Position numbers and translations under genes: made by a program. Shown here piece by piece: positions 22,098 to 33,473 of a DNA stretch of 64,000 nt. Origin of the DNA: Eucommia ulmoides (taxonomy: Eukaryota > Streptophyta > Magnoliopsida > Garryales > Eucommiaceae); NCBI GenBank assembly GCA_016647705.1, contig CM028332.1:30695300-30759299 (forward strand). The letters run 5' to 3'. The notes below the pieces were generated by a model that saw nothing but the letters and a program-made list of their open reading frames with translations, made no database searches and was not told the DNA's origin. Within the stretch, counting starts at the first letter, position 1, and each line of letters starts with the position of its first letter.

Positions 22098-23429
22098 AAG
22101 TGTAAAACATACATTATCATTGGGGATAATTATATCAATTTGTTTTGCTATTCAAGCCAACAATGAAACTTGAATGGTACACCTTGGCAACCCCAAATGT
22201 TCGAGAAAAATCCTACACATGCCACCATTTCTTAGTAGCTTACTAATCACATTGGCAACATATAAATACTTTGTCATAGCAAGCTCCAAGCAGCCAACAT
22301 TGATACAACGTTTTGTAATTTATATATCTTAAGCATCATTAGATGCCATGAAGACTAAGCGTCTAAAGTAGAGGCGAAGGCCAGGCCATGCCATGCCTGG
22401 ATCTCCACCTCAACAAAAACAAATAGAAGAACCAGTAAACAAAAGCGGAAATGGGAATTTAAACTAATTCACAAACAAATCAAACATAGGAAAATCTTAA
22501 GTCTCTGTCTTTACTGCGGCTATCTATAGAAAGTGAAAACAAACTTTTAGTGGATTAATTTCGCAAAAAATTGAATGAAATCAGAAACCAAATGGGAATA
22601 GAAACACCAAACAAATGCCACAGCTTGAACAAATGAAAAAGAAAATTACCATATGGGAATTCACTATCAAGGGATATTCGTGCAGAGAATCAAAATTCAA
22701 TTGAAATGAAATTAATTAACAAAGAAAATAGATGGGAAAAAAATGAAACATACCTCAAAATTGAGATCTGCAACAAAACCTGGATACCATTACAAAGTTT
22801 TATTCATGACATTACAAAGAGAACTAAGCTTAATTTCTAAACAACAATCAACACAAACCCTAGATTAACAAACACAAATAGAAACGAAGAACAAAGACAT
22901 TAGCATAAAAATATTTAGGGCTTTATAGACAGATTTAACATGTAGTTTGTGAAATCTTGAAACAAACAAATAGAATTATTTCCTGATACCCCCAACCTGT
23001 AGCACCTATCATCATATTTCTTTAGAATTGTGTTTAATACTAAGAAATTTGGAACATAAACAAAAATACGGAAACAAAGTAAAAAAAATATAGGAGAGAA
23101 CACAACTACTTGCTTATATATATAGGAGCAAATCAATTGTTAAAAAATCTTAGAATGGTTCTACGGCTAAAAACGTAAAATGATTTTGTAGCTAAAAAAA
23201 TATATAGGAGCAAATACAACTTAAACGTAGAAGTATAGAGAACAACTAAAGTATCATACCTTGCACTACCTCGGGAAGTAAACTGTGAAGGAAAGTCTAG
23301 GTTGAGCTCTCAATCTCAATTTAGAATCCCCCAATCTCGACATTTATCCTTGGGATTGAGCAACGCATTGCATAGTGTATACATAAAACTTAAATGGCAT
23401 AAGAATGTCTTACCTGATTCTAAAGCCGC

Positions 23430-24265
23430 TTCTCTTCCCCGTCGCTAGTTTGTCTCTCTTCCCTCTAATTCTACAATCGAACAGAAAATAACTAAATAAT
23501 TAAAAAAAAAAAAAAAAGGAACAAAATTATAAATTTGAACATAACAAAAACATAAACAGAACAGGAACAGGAACGTGACAGAAGAAGAACAGAAACAGAA
23601 CAAGAACAAAAAAACAAAAACAAACAGGAACAGAACAGAAACGCAAACAGAACCGGAAACGGAAACAGGAACATATATATTTCTCTAAAAAATAATCCAC
23701 AATTTAAAAAATAATCCATATTTCTTTATGAACACAATAAGAACAGGAATAAATATATTTCTCTAAAAAATAATCCACATTTTCTAAAAAATATAAATAT
23801 AACTAAAAACATTTCTAATTTTTGAAGAAAAAAAAACACAAAATATAAACATTTCTAATTTATCATTTCTAAAACACAAACACAAACCAAAAACATTTCT
23901 AATTTCTGTTAGCCCAAACATAAATATAAACATATTGACAGGGGAAGATCTCAAGATGAACAGGAACAGGAATAGGAACAAAAAATCAAGAATTCTCAAA
24001 TAGAAACTGGAGATGGATGAGTCCCAATTACTAATCCAGGCCTAGAACTTTGAAACTTGCATAAACAAAGTCTGGTCAGGTTGGACACTATTTGGGAACA
24101 CAAAAAAAAAAAAAAAACGGAAACAGAAACACTTATTTTGGGGGGAAAAAATAGAAACACTTACCAAACGCCACCCTTAGAAACTTTTATAAGAACACTT
24201 CTCTCCCTCGTCGCTAGCTTGTATCTCTTCCCTCTAATACTATAATCGAACAAAAAATAACTAAA

Positions 24266-24304
<39 letters not shown>

Positions 24305-24375
24305 ATTGAAATAAAAAATTTGATTACAAAAACAAATGAAAAAAAAAAAAAAAAAGGAACAAAGTTATAAATCTA
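23430..24375. repeat. Direct duplication inside the Helitron
   Basis: The block CTCTTCCCTCTAATTCTACA, followed by ATCGAACA, AATAACTAAATAATT, an A-run and GGAACAAA.TTATAAAT, occurs at 23455-23540 and again at 24215-24375, about 760 bp apart. The A-run has expanded to more than 30 in the second copy. Confidence 0.8.
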
Positions 24376-24560
24376 AACAGAACAGAAACAGGGACAAAAT
24401 AGAAACAGAACAGAAACAGGGACAAAATAGAAACAAAACAGGAACAGGACAGGAGCAAAACATAAACAGAATAGGAATAGAACAGGAACAGGAAAAAAAC
24501 AAAAACAGGAACGCAAACAGAAACAGAAACATAACAAAACAAATAAGAGATAACAGTAAC
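24365..24560. repeat. GAACAG/GAAACAG hexamer minisatellite
   Basis: Degenerate GAACAG, GAAACAG and GGAACA units run head to tail here, and shorter arrays sit at 23555-23670 and 25275-25480. The long Phe/Leu/Cys-rich and Lys/Asn/Arg-rich open frames on the two strands are translations of this repeat. Confidence 0.9.
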
Positions 24561-25084
24561 ATAACAAAAAATCAAGCAATGTAACCAATAGATAAACTCT
24601 ATATGAAAGAATCAAAGCAGGAACGTACCTTACTTCAGCAATAAAAAAAGAAAACCTATAAATCAAAGCGAAATCAGCAGACAAAAACCCCTAAAAAAAT
24701 CAATAAAGTTAGTCCAATTTGTTCATAAAATCACGAATCAAACATTCTGATATTTATTCGAAAATTTTACCAATAGAATAAGATTGTAATGGAAACATTG
24801 AACAGCCTTCACAGCTTCGCTAGATATACAAAAATTGAAAATAGAACTAAATAAATCAAATTTGGATCAATTGGATGGCGAAAATCAAGAATAGAAAATT
24901 AAATCAATTGGTCACAACTCCAATTCTGATTGTTCAAACAAAATGAAAATCAATAACAAAACTAAATAAGTTTCCTTAGATAGCACTGGATAGCGAAAAT
25001 TGGGAACATAAAGAACAATAACAGAACCTGAAATCCTAAAAAGAACAAAAAATCTAGCGCAGCGTTGGATAGATACAGGATAGG

Positions 25085-25275
25085 GAAAACAATGGCTTTA
25101 TATGCAATCTTACCTCTACAAATAAAGAGGAAAATGATTGGAACAAACAGAAACAGTGGATTTGTATGAAATCTTACCTCTACAAATCAAGAGGAAAATG
25201 ATTGGAACAAACAGAAACAGAAACAGTGGCTTTGTATGCAATCTTACCTCTATAAATAAAGAGGAAAATGATTGG
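25085..25275. repeat. Triplicated ~64-bp unit in the Helitron
   Basis: Three head-to-tail copies carry TGCAATCTTACCTCTACAAA (or close variants) followed by AGAGGAAAATGATTGGA, separated by ACAAACAGAAACAGTGG. Confidence 0.9.
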
Positions 25276-26269
25276 ATTAAACATAGAACAAATAGAAACA
25301 AAAACATAGAACATGAACATGAACAGAAACATAGAACATGAACAGAAATAAAAACATAGAACATGAACAGAAACATAGAACATGAACCAAATGTGTGTGA
25401 CCAAACATTTCATTTTTGAACATAAACAAGAACAGGACAAACAGAAATAGAAACAGAAACATAGAACATAAAACAGTAACAATGGCGGCTCACCTTTGTG
25501 TAACGGCAGAAGTAGACTGCTCGATGGCTAAACGGTGACTCAGTTGTGTGCAAGGGCAGATGAAGACGACGGTAGAGGGCAGACGGCATTTGGGGGACTA
25601 TATATAGAGAGATTCAGAGGAGAGGAATTAGGAATTTGGGGAATTGGGGCTTGATTGAAATTTGGCGACCCTAAATCAATCCGTAACCCTAAATCAATCA
25701 ATCGAGTGAAAGAGGAAGGCATATCTATTTCCATAGATAGATTGAGTGAGAGACAAGAAATTGGAGAGAGAAAGAAATCGTCCAAATCGAGCTGCCGAAA
25801 GGGATGGATCGATCAGCAGCTTGAGCAAGAGGGAGGGAGGCAGCATGATTTAACGATCTGGGGGTGACGATGAGGAGAGATGTAAATGAAACCCATCCAA
25901 CGGTCGCGAAGATGAAGGAGGAGACTATGATCGGGGGAGATGATGGAGCGGTGAATGTTAGGGAAGGAAACAACTTGATTTTCGGTGGGTGATGGAGAGA
26001 GAAGAAAGCGGCGATGATCGGGGGAGATGACGGAGCAGTGATCGGGAGAGATTACAGCGGCGCGAACGATCGGGGGCGAGGATGGCTATCGATCTTCCAA
26101 TCCTAAAATTTGTAGTGTGCGTAAAATGATTTTTTAATCCAACGGTTAGAAAGTATCTAGAGGTTTGTTTCTCATTCGACGGCTGTGAATATACCCATCC
26201 TGATTTATTATATAGATATTTTTTATGTAAAGTAACACATTTTTATGGCGTTTCCTAAATTTCAAAATT

Positions 26270-28050
26270 ATATTTATCGGGTGAGTATACTCACCATAGA
26301 TTGATGATAAGCAGTTTAAAATTTAATGGTGGAAGCTAGAGATTAAGGTAAATAGGCAACCAAAAATACAATGGAGAGATCTAATATAAGAAAAGATAGA
26401 TTTTTTTATGGATAAAATTAGCAAAGAGGACTTATGGAGGATATTTGATGAAATTAATAAAATGTGGGATGATATGGCAAGTCGCATATTAGAGATATAG
26501 GAAGAGACGCTCTAAAAATATATAGAGGAAGAGGCACAATACTGGGAAAGTTGGTGGTGGAATGATTAAGTTCAAAAAGCAATTCGAGATAAGAAAACAT
26601 CTTTTAAGGAGTGGCAAAAGTGTTGGAGTACTGAGAGTCTAAAGAAGTACAAAAGATCAGAAAATAAGACAAGAAAAGCAATTAAAGAATCTAAACTTAG
26701 GGCTTATGATGATTTTTGTATCAACTATTGAAAACAAAATATGAGGAAAGGGATATGTACAAACTTGCCAAAAGACCTGAAATAAGGAATTGAGGATTTA
26801 CAAAGTGTTAGATACATTAAAGACATTACCCAAAGGTCTTAGCGGATGATGAAGTGATTATGAAACTATGAAAAAGTTATTTTTATAGTTTATTCAATAA
26901 GAGCAGTGTCGGGGAATCATGTTTAGAACTGTCCAATTTACCAACAGGAAGGATTCGTAGGTTCTATAGAAGAATTATGACTTCAAAGTTAGAATAACAT
27001 TAACAAAGATGGGCAACGAAAAATCAGTAGGGGTGGATGAGATCCATGTAGAGGTTTGGAAGAGTTTGGATGATCTTGGGATAGATTGCTTGACAAAATT
27101 ATTCAATTCTTGAGAAATAAGATAGTATTAGATGATTCGAAGAGAAGTATTTTAGTGTCTATTTACAAAAACAAATATAAGAGATTCCCAAAGTTACACA
27201 AATTATCAGGGCATAGCATATAGGTTATAAGTCATGCCATGAAACTCGAATAAGACATGAGACGAGTATAGAAGAAAATTAATTTGGATTTATACCTAAC
27301 ACGGTCAACGACTAAAACCATATATTTACTTAGGCTATTATTAGAGAAATATATGGAAAGAAAGAAAAAATTACATAAGGTTTTTCTTTTTGGACTTGGA
27401 AAAATTATATGACTGGGTACCCAAAGTGGTTTTGAGACGGGTTTAAGAAAAACACGCAAGTATCTAATTATTATATTAAGATGATTAAGGACATGTATGA
27501 AGGTATAGCTACTCGTGTTCCAAATGGAGAAGTGCACTTGGAATTATTTGTGATCCTATGCTACCATTGAAATTGACAAAAAAGTGCTAGAAATTTGTGA
27601 TGATACCAACGGTCTCTATGGTTCAGAATATTGGACAGTAAACAAGAGACACATTCAAAAAGTAGAGATAACAGTGATGAAGATGATAGAGTAGATGAGT
27701 GGTAAGATAGTAATGGATGAAGTTAGAAATAAAATTAATAGGAATAGGTTAGGAATAGCACCCAGTGAATATATGTTCAGAGAAAATCGTTTATGGTGAT
27801 CTGGTCACGTTTATAGAAGATATAAGGATGCACTGGTGCAAAAATGATTGAATTCAAATAGATGATGCTTCAAGGGGAAAATTTAAGCCTAAGAAAACGT
27901 GGGAGGAAACAATTAAGAACAATCTAATTGGTATTAAGTTCACTAAAGGGGTGGCTCTTGAACGATCTGTATGGCACAAAAGGATCCATGTTGACAACCC
28001 TATTTAGGTGAGACAAGCACTTTGTTGTTTTGTTGTTGTTGTTTTATATT
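26270..28050 (+). pseudogene. RTE-type non-LTR retrotransposon, RT core deleted
   Basis: The plus-strand translation, through many frameshifts, gives the plant RTE pre-RT region (KESKLRAYDDF-like), the RT block GVDEIHVEVWKSLDDLGID and later NQFGF-type and 'FLDLEKLYDWVPK'-like blocks. It then jumps at about 27535-27600 from the TRVPNGEV block straight to the C-terminal LYGSEYWTVNKRHIQKVE, so the YxDD-containing part is missing. The 3' end gives RENRLW-SGHVYRR, WEETIKNNLIG, then a (TTG)n tail at 28026-28048. A short microsatellite tail instead of poly(A) is characteristic of RTE elements. The 5' end, including the endonuclease, is absent. Confidence 0.75.
28026..28048 (+). repeat. (TTG)n tail of the RTE element
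   Basis: TTGTTGTTTTGTTGTTGTTG directly follows the C-terminal coding remnant, as expected for RTE 3' ends. Confidence 0.8.
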
Positions 28051-28157
28051 TCTACAAATCAATTATTTTTGTATTTCTATTTTTTTAATATTTTTTTGGA
28101 AACTTAAACAAAAACACTAAGGAAATATCACCCCCATTGATTTGGTTAGTATACTAT

Positions 28158-28260
28158 GGGTTAATACCATTTACACTCCCTCAACTCTTTTGATATTTCA
28201 TATACGCCCCCCTTAACTTTCAAAATTACCTCGGGAACCCTTCGTCAGAGCTTTTTTTAA
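28158..28260 (+). repeat. MULE left terminal inverted repeat
   Basis: Matches the reverse complement of 33360-33463 with scattered mismatches. It is preceded by the 10-bp target duplication AGTATACTAT. Confidence 0.85.
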
Positions 28261-28946
28261 TGAAATGATGATTTTACCCTTACTGACCCTAACATAAAAA
28301 AAAATATCATAAAATAATGAATTGTGCAATTACCAACATGCCCGCAACCCATTTCTCTTACTCTCATATACACCAATCACTCCCTTAGACATCCAAACAA
28401 CAGTTAGAGAGAGCTTGAGATAACCACACGAAGATAACAATAATGGATTGAAATTTCAAAGGTATTCGAGCCGAATATAGTAGATTTTAGCTCGATTGTG
28501 AAAGATTGTGGCATAACTTCACTTGCATTCAAGGTACGAAACCTCTATCGCTATTTTTGAAAACGTGTTTTCATTTTGCATTTCAAAATTGCGATTTTGA
28601 ATATTTTTGTTTGCATTTATGTTTAATTGGGTCGAATCCATCTCATTCGTACCATTTGTTGCTCTAGTTTTTCTGTTTTGGTTCTAGAGTTTTCTGGATG
28701 ATTGTTCGTTTATTTTTATTTTGTTTTCGTCTCTTACCCGAATGATGTTCTTTGGTTGATAAACGTTGAAGTTGGTGTTGGTTGTTTGTTATGTTCAAGT
28801 GCTATTTGTGTTTCATTTTGTATTTGTATTGTTCCTCCATTGGTCAGTTGGGGTTTTGGTTTTACTTGAAGGTTTGTCTGTGTTAATTTTTTTTTCTTCT
28901 TGTGAAGTTGTATTCTTTTTGTTTATATTATGCATGGTTTACATTA

Positions 28947-31755
28947 TGTAGAGTTATGGATTTGAGATTTGAATTGCATTATCACTTTATGACTGAATTT
29001 GATACAATTAGTAATGTTGATCTCAATAAGTTTACCCACTGAACAAGGTGTTGCATTGACTATTGATGCTAGAGTGCTTAAATCTAGGGATAGAATGCAA
29101 GTAATGACTGATGGAGCTATTTTAGGAATGTTTGACTTGTATGGTAAATATAGGATTACTGATATTGATTTATTCATCGAGTCACAATTGAATGTGTCAT
29201 TAAATATTGGTCTACCAGAAGGTGTTGAAGAAATAATCATGGATAGTGATAGTAATGAGAGTGATGGTAGTATTGAAGAACAGGGCAGTGACAGTGATAG
29301 GGGCAATGGGATTGAGAGTAAGGTTGAGAGTGGGGATGAGAGTGATAGTAGTATCAAATTGTAGATTGCTGAAGAGATGAACGCAAACATTAGTGAAGAT
29401 TAAGAAATTAGTTATGATGAGGAAGATTCTCTTGACAATTCTGGAGGCCAAACTCATGCAAATTACCAGTATGGGGATGTTCAATATGGAGGTGATGGTA
29501 ATGATGAAGATGTGTTTGGCCTTAGTTCAGATAATGAGGATGCCTGAGGGAGAACTTGGGTTGCCAGATTCAAAGGATATAGAATTGGAGCCAAAAAATA
29601 CAGAAAATATTGAAAGTAGCAATGATGATGAGTTGTCTAATTATGAGTCAAGTGATAACTCTGGGAAGGAAAGTGATGAGGAGGATGAAGTTTGTACTAG
29701 AAGTGGTAAGAAATGTTATAAAATAAATGGGCAGTGGGATACTTCTATCTACACATTGTATCATAAACCAAGGGATGGGGAAACACCTATTTTTTCTGTA
29801 GGAATGTTGTTCAGCAGTATTCATGAATTTAGGGTTGCCTTTACTAATTACATAGTGAAGGTTGGGTTCAAACTATTTAGGAAGAAGAATGAATGGAGAA
29901 GAATCATTGCTAACTGCAGTGAGAAGGGCTGCTAGTAGAGAATTTATGCTACCCATGTGCCTGGACAATCTTCATACACAATTAGAACTCTGAAACCAGA
30001 TCATACATGCATCAGAAATATGAGTCGTGTGGTTAAGGCAACTTCAACTTGGATTGCAAAAAACAATGCTTAAAGAATTAAAAGTAATCTAAACATTGAG
30101 AATGATTGTATACAAGCCAAATCAAAAAAACTATGGGGTATTGAGGCATCTATGAGGCAGCTATATAGGGCTAAGGCAAAGGCAATGGAGATAATTGAGG
30201 GTAATTATGGTGCATCTTATACACTGCTACCTGGTTATGAAATGCAAGTAAAGAAAAACAATCGTGGAAGTGCAACGAGGATACAATATTTCAAACCATC
30301 ACTTGCAGTGTCCCCTGTTTTCTGTCAGTTGTTCCTTTCCTTCTATGCTCAGTTGATGGGGTATTTGGATGGGTGTAGCCTTTCATAGGAATGGATACAC
30401 ATTTTTTTAAGAATCCATATAGTGGTGTATTGCTTTCAGATATTGCTTTGTATGGCAATAATAGTCTGTTCCTATTAGAAGTTGGTGTAGCTGAGGGAAA
30501 ATCAATCCAGACATGGTCTTGGTTCTTCCAAAATTTGAAGGAAATGCTTGGAGGACCTGCAGTTGGGGCTCCTTTCACTGTAATGTCTGATTGGCACAAG
30601 GTATTTTTACTTCTGAAAATTTAATTTCAGTTTAATGCTCTGTTTAATTATCTGTTTAATGCTCTGTTTTATTCTCTATCTCAGGCAATTGAAACCTCAC
30701 TTGCTAAAGTTTTTCCTCAAGTAACACATAGAAGATGTTGCCAACACCTGCTACGCAACTTTCGGAAGAAACACCCTAGATTACTATTGAGGAAGCTATT
30801 TTGGAAGGTCGTAAGGGTATATAATGAAATGGAGTTCTTGCAGGCTATGGAGATGATGAAAACATTGGAAGTCAATGCCTACAATTGGTTGATGGAGCAC
30901 CCCAATTCAGACATGGGCAAGGCACACTTTTGATGAAAATATAAGATGTGATCATATAACCAACAATCTAGTTGAATTTTTCAATAGTTGGTTAGGATCT
31001 CTTAGATGCAAGCCTATTTTGAGTTTGCTTGAAAGAATTAGGACAAAGCTGATGACCAAACTGCATAAAAGGTATGAGAAGGCCGTCAGTTGAGAGGGTC
31101 ATGTCTGCAATAACATAAGAAAAAAGTATAGGGCAACAATGGATAATGGACAGAAGTACTGCAAAGTTTTATGGGCTGATGGTACTAAATTTGAAGTGAG
31201 TGATGAGAAGGGTATTGGACATTTTGTGGACTTAAAGAAAATGAATTGCATATGTTGAGAGTGGAAAATTAGTGGTGTTCCATGTAAACATGTTGCAGTA
31301 GCCATCACTTCTCAATAAGACAATATTGAAGACTACATTCATCCATTCTTTGCCAAATATATCTACCTGAGGATCCATCATAATATGATCCACCAAAATA
31401 TAGATCATAAATTTTGGAAGTTTAATCCAAGTGATCTAATGAAGCCCCCACCAATTAGAAGGCCAACGAGGAACAGAAGAAGGGGAAGTGATAATAAAAC
31501 CTACAAGTGGAAAGAGAAAGACAACTGGTGGTGATGAGGGACAATCAAGTGGAAAGAGGGTGAAGATGAGTTAAACGATCAAGTATACACTCTGTTTGCA
31601 ATTTGGACACAACAAAAGGACTTGTCTGAAAAAAAAGAACAAATGGAGGTGGTAATGCTGCAGATGCACCAATAGATAGAGCAGGTGATGCAGCAGTAGA
31701 TGGAGAAAATCCATCGCAACCAGATGGAGAGCTAACTCAAGCCTCTGGGCAATGA
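28947..31755 (+). pseudogene. MURA-type MULE transposase (MULE 1)
   Basis: Domains in order: an N-terminal region (EQGVALTIDARVLKSRDRMQ), an Asp/Ser/Glu-rich acidic linker with stops (29230-29700), the plant MuDR DNA-binding region (PIFSVGMLFSSIHEFRVAF, ending in CSEKGC), the catalytic core with first Asp in GMDTHFFKNPYSGVLL, second in FTVMSDWHK, CCQHL, and the third acid in TNNLVEFFNSW, then a SWIM zinc finger (MNCIC-x-EWKISGVPCKHVA). A GT-AG intron separates SDWHK (30600) from AIETSLAKVFPQ (30686). At least six stops interrupt it, including TAG after CSEKGC, TGA in the SWIM finger and TAA after ITSQ. It would act in the nucleus on its own TIRs. Confidence 0.88.
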
Positions 31756-32039
31756 GGTTATTGTGATTTAGCTATAATTATTTTATTTTATTTTTAACAA
31801 ATGGTTAAATGTTATTTTGATGGGACAAATATTTTTTTTATGTACATTGGTGTAGATTGATGTAGAATCCTTTTGATTTATTTTTTATGTATTTTGATAT
31901 CAATTGGATTTGCTAAATGTAATGTATGTATGAACCACATTTGGTGCAAAAAATTCAATAGCAGTGCAAAAATCTTTTGATTATTGTTGAGTATTGTTAA
32001 ATGTGGTTGAAGGTGGCTGCCATTTTCAGGTTCCAGTCC

Positions 32040-32160
32040 AAGTTGAGCGTCTGCATTTGTTCATTCCAAGTTTCATTTTTCGCATTCATTCCAGGCTATA
32101 TTTTTCGCATTCATTCCAGGCTACATTTTTTTTTTATCATTCATTCCAAGCTGCATTTGA
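32040..32160. repeat. ~30-bp tandem repeats between the MULE 1 genes
   Basis: The CATTCATTCCAGGCTA(T/C)ATTTTT unit recurs four times with decay. A second 30-bp doublet (CAATTTCAATTCATCACAAT) lies at 32350-32410. Confidence 0.85.
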
Positions 32161-32520
32161 GTATTTCTTCCGGTTTGCATTCATTTCAGGGCTACAGTTT
32201 GCATTTTATGTTCCATTTTCAGTTTTCAGTTTGCATTTTGTCCAAATTTGAGCAAATCAATTCCTTCTTCTTCCAAATTATAACTCAATTTTGTTTAACC
32301 ACACTTCCAAATTATGTTCAAACTTTGCAAATATGACAAACCAAAAACTTTTCTTCAATTTCAATTCATCACAATTACACTTCAATTTCAATTCATCACA
32401 ATTACACTTCCAAAAGTATAATTTTCATCACATAACCAAAATCACTTGAAAACACCAATTTCAATACAAACAGCAAACTTTAATTGCAAGAAATAAGAAT
32501 ACAATAAAATAAATCGAAAT

Positions 32521-32892
32521 CTACTTCTTCATCTTCCCCACCATCAATTCAAATTTCTTCAATCTCAAATTGTTTTCACACTTTAATGCAGCAACCTCCT
32601 CTATCAGTTTTAGATACAAATCATCTATTTTCTTTGAAATTCTATCATTTTCAACAACATCATCTTCTGCTCCAATTGTCTTAATTGAATCCGAAACAAG
32701 CCAATCTCAACTTCGACATGTTCTGGTAGCACAACAATAATAGAGAAGACCCTTGGTAGGTTTTTCAACTTGAACAACCCTAATGTCTGCTCTTTTTCCA
32801 CAAGCACAGAATTTTGGGGTAAACCGTGTATCTATGTTTGAACAACGCGAATTGTTGCTTAATCCACTGGATAACATACTACTGTAGGACAT
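32521..32892 (-). pseudogene. GRF-type zinc-finger/coiled-coil accessory protein of MULE 1
   Basis: The minus-strand frame from ATG 32892 to TAG 32521 (124 codons) is open except for one TGA about 63 codons in. Residues about 30-60 read CACGKRADIRVV, KGLLYYCC and TRTC: a C-x-C-G ... Y-C-C ... C pattern like the GRF zinc finger. After the TGA the same frame continues DWLVSDSIKTIG, then a C-terminal coiled coil (KKIDDLYLKLIEEVAALKCE). Small GRF plus coiled-coil proteins of this layout are common 'uncharacterised' plant proteins (At4g04775-like, from memory). Here the gene lies inside a TSD-bounded MULE, convergent to the transposase, the place mudrB occupies in MuDR. Function in transposition is inference. 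Confidence 0.72.
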
Positions 32893-33359
32893 TGTTCAAA
32901 ATCGGATTAGTGATTTAAGTTGTTCGTTGTTGCAAGTTAAGGACGACGACCAAGGAGAGGGGGATCGAACGTTCAAAGCTTGGACATGGAGGTGAAGGTG
33001 AAGAAGATGGTGAAGAAGAGATGGACGAAAAAGAGAAATGGAGGTGAAGGACGACGACAAAGAAGATGCCTTGTCACAGCTTAGGGACGATGATAAAGGA
33101 GATGATGCTTGGCCATGGACATCGATCGTAGTGAAGGATTTAGGGTATCGATTGTTTGAAATGAATAGATGAAGAAAAGAAGGGTAATTAGGTCATTTCA
33201 CATGTTTTCAATTGGAGGGAAGAAATAAGGGCAATTTGGTCATTGAAAAGAGTAAATTAGGGCAATTTGGTCATGAAAAATGGTCAACATGGTCAAAAAT
33301 AAAAAATTTAACTTTCAAATGGTATTTTCAGAATTGAAAATGAACAGGGGGTCTCAGTG

Positions 33360-33463
33360 TCCTTTGACCAAAGAGTTCAATGAGTCTCCCAATGATTGTT
33401 TAAAGTTAAGGGGATTCCCGTGATTCTAATTAATAGTTGAGGGGATGTAAATGATATTAATCC
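33360..33463 (-). repeat. MULE right terminal inverted repeat
   Basis: Inverted partner of 28158-28260, followed by AGTATACTAT (33464-33473). Confidence 0.85.
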
Positions 33464-33473
33464 AGTATACTAT

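Larger units (their letters stand above)
22070..26216 (-). mobile_element. Non-autonomous Helitron, 4147 bp
   Basis: Read on the minus strand, the element starts with TC (TCTATATAATAAATC, 26216) preceded by host A. It ends with CTAG (22073-22070) followed by host T, the A|T insertion site of Helitrons. Ten bases before CTAG is a perfect hairpin GTGCC-TTCA-GGCAC (22097-22084), the defining 3' feature. No Rep/helicase ORF is present. The interior is purine-rich minisatellite and AT-rich DNA. The 5' third (25540-26090) has repeated GATCGGGGGAGATGA words. No captured gene fragment was recognised. Confidence 0.85.
28158..33463. mobile_element. Mutator-like element (MULE) with TIRs and 10-bp TSD
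   Basis: The left end GGGTTAATACCATTTACACT and the right end read in reverse, GGATTAATATCATTTACATC, begin terminal inverted repeats of roughly 100 bp. Both continue with CCTCAACT and CCCCTTAACTTT. The element is flanked by a perfect direct repeat AGTATACTAT (28148-28157 and 33464-33473), the 8-11-bp duplication typical of MULEs. It carries two convergent genes: a MURA-type transposase (plus, about 28947-31755) and a small GRF zinc-finger protein (minus, 32892-32521). This two-gene convergent plan resembles maize MuDR (mudrA/mudrB). Stops in both ORFs show that it is no longer autonomous. Confidence 0.92.

Noticed and set aside
24324-24684. Several Phe/Leu/Cys-rich and Lys/Asn-rich overlapping ORFs resembling membrane proteins
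   Set aside because: They occur on both strands and in several frames over a GAACAG hexamer array; pure composition.
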